A stretch of DNA of 32,011 nucleotides. It comes from CAZFRF01 sp964540925. Its GTDB lineage: Bacteria > Patescibacteriota > Microgenomatia > Levybacterales > UBA12049. Made by a program: the position numbers and the translations under genes. The number at the start of each line of letters is the position of its first letter. The stretch's first letter is position 1. The DNA lies in assembly GCA_964540925.1 (NCBI GenBank), contig CAZIOR010000006.1, positions 1-32,011 on the forward strand, written 5' to 3'. The notes under the pieces were generated by a model. That model was not told the origin of the DNA. It worked only from the letters and a program-made list of their open reading frames with translations, and ran no database searches. Shown here piece after piece: positions 31,977-32,011 of the stretch.

Positions 31977-31982
31977 TATAAT
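31977..31982 (+). promoter_or_regulatory. -10 box for leaderless dnaJ
   Basis: A perfect TATAAT, 6 nt before the dnaJ ATG at 31989, starting 2 nt after the glmS stop. The same TATAAT-N6-start geometry occurs at 2322 and 16197. No CIRCE-like repeat is near it. Confidence 0.5.
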
Positions 31983-31988
31983 TAACCT

Positions 31989-32011
31989 ATGGCAAATAAA
32001 GATTATTATTC
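31989..32011 (+). CDS. dnaJ: DnaJ co-chaperone, 5' end only
   Basis: Only seven complete codons are in the window, reading MANKDYY, the typical beginning of the DnaJ J-domain (M-x-x-K-D-Y-Y). The gene runs off the right edge. Its position after the dnaK cluster supports the call. It is separated from dnaK by glmS and seems to have its own -10 box, so it may be expressed apart from the HrcA-controlled genes. Confidence 0.75.

Noticed and set aside
1..32011. tRNA, rRNA, CRISPR array, IS element or recoded UGA
   Set aside because: No such structures were seen by reading the intergenic gaps; all genes close normally under the standard bacterial code, with TGA used as stop.

Overview
The window is AT-rich, very gene-dense bacterial chromosome. 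Several traits suggest a Patescibacteria (Candidate Phyla Radiation) genome, probably Microgenomates-like: compact proteins, many polytopic GT-C type glycosyltransferases, a PEGA/SH3 protein, a DUF2207 protein, tail-to-tail genes with almost no spacer, and Lys/Ile/Asn-rich proteins. TGA is used as a stop (for example at the ends of tatD and the GT39 gene), so the UGA=Gly code of Gracilibacteria/Absconditabacteria does not apply. The taxonomic placement is inference.

Layout. 1-334: no supported gene; it ends in the groESL promoter and a variant CIRCE operator. 335-2292: groES-groEL. 2334-3176: PEGA/SH3 surface protein. 9283-3160 (minus): a six-gene overlapping operon of tatD, a GT2 glycosyltransferase, a GT39-like mannosyltransferase, a small membrane protein, a WecA/TagO-like phosphoglycosyltransferase and a UbiA-family decaprenyl-phosphate phosphoribosyltransferase-like enzyme, which together suggest lipid-linked surface glycan synthesis. 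9344-11302: a divergent GT-C-like membrane protein. 11393-16185: an RND adaptor and pump. 16209-17858: DUF2207 protein. 18723-17860 (minus): trhO. 20001-18757 (minus): MFS exporter. 21845-20068 (minus): metK followed by a GNAT-like orphan. 23306-21998 (minus): two orphan genes. 23401-23604: small membrane protein. 25060-23606 (minus): metG. 25434-25099 (minus): small membrane protein. 25504-26940: second GT39-like enzyme. 27011-30144: hrcA-grpE-dnaK. 30211-31974: glmS. 31989-end: start of dnaJ.

Five things stand out. (1) The metK leader carries what looks like a stripped-down SAM-I-clan riboswitch: the ligand-binding core motifs are present, but P2 is a bare short hairpin without kink-turn or pseudoknot, and P4 is absent. 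A 12-nt stretch of the aptamer is perfectly complementary to the terminator that ends at the metK ATG. (2) Many transcription units have a -10 box 5-10 nt before the start codon, implying widespread leaderless mRNAs; this corrects several start codons. (3) Both heat-shock operons carry an N9-spaced inverted repeat with half-site TTRGCAGTC instead of the classical CIRCE TTAGCACTC, and the HrcA encoded here is short and seems to lack the inserted dimerization domain. (4) The last 29 bp of metK are duplicated (26/29 identical) on the far side of the GNAT-like orphan, as if that gene was inserted at the metK 3' end. (5) A long intercistronic hairpin separates grpE from dnaK, and glmS sits between dnaK and dnaJ.

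Functionally, the chaperone genes (groESL, hrcA-grpE-dnaK, dnaJ) frame the window and share one repressor. MetK and MetG both use methionine, and the riboswitch would set SAM supply. The glycosyltransferase operons, GlmS (amino-sugar supply) and the surface proteins fit construction of a glycan-rich envelope.
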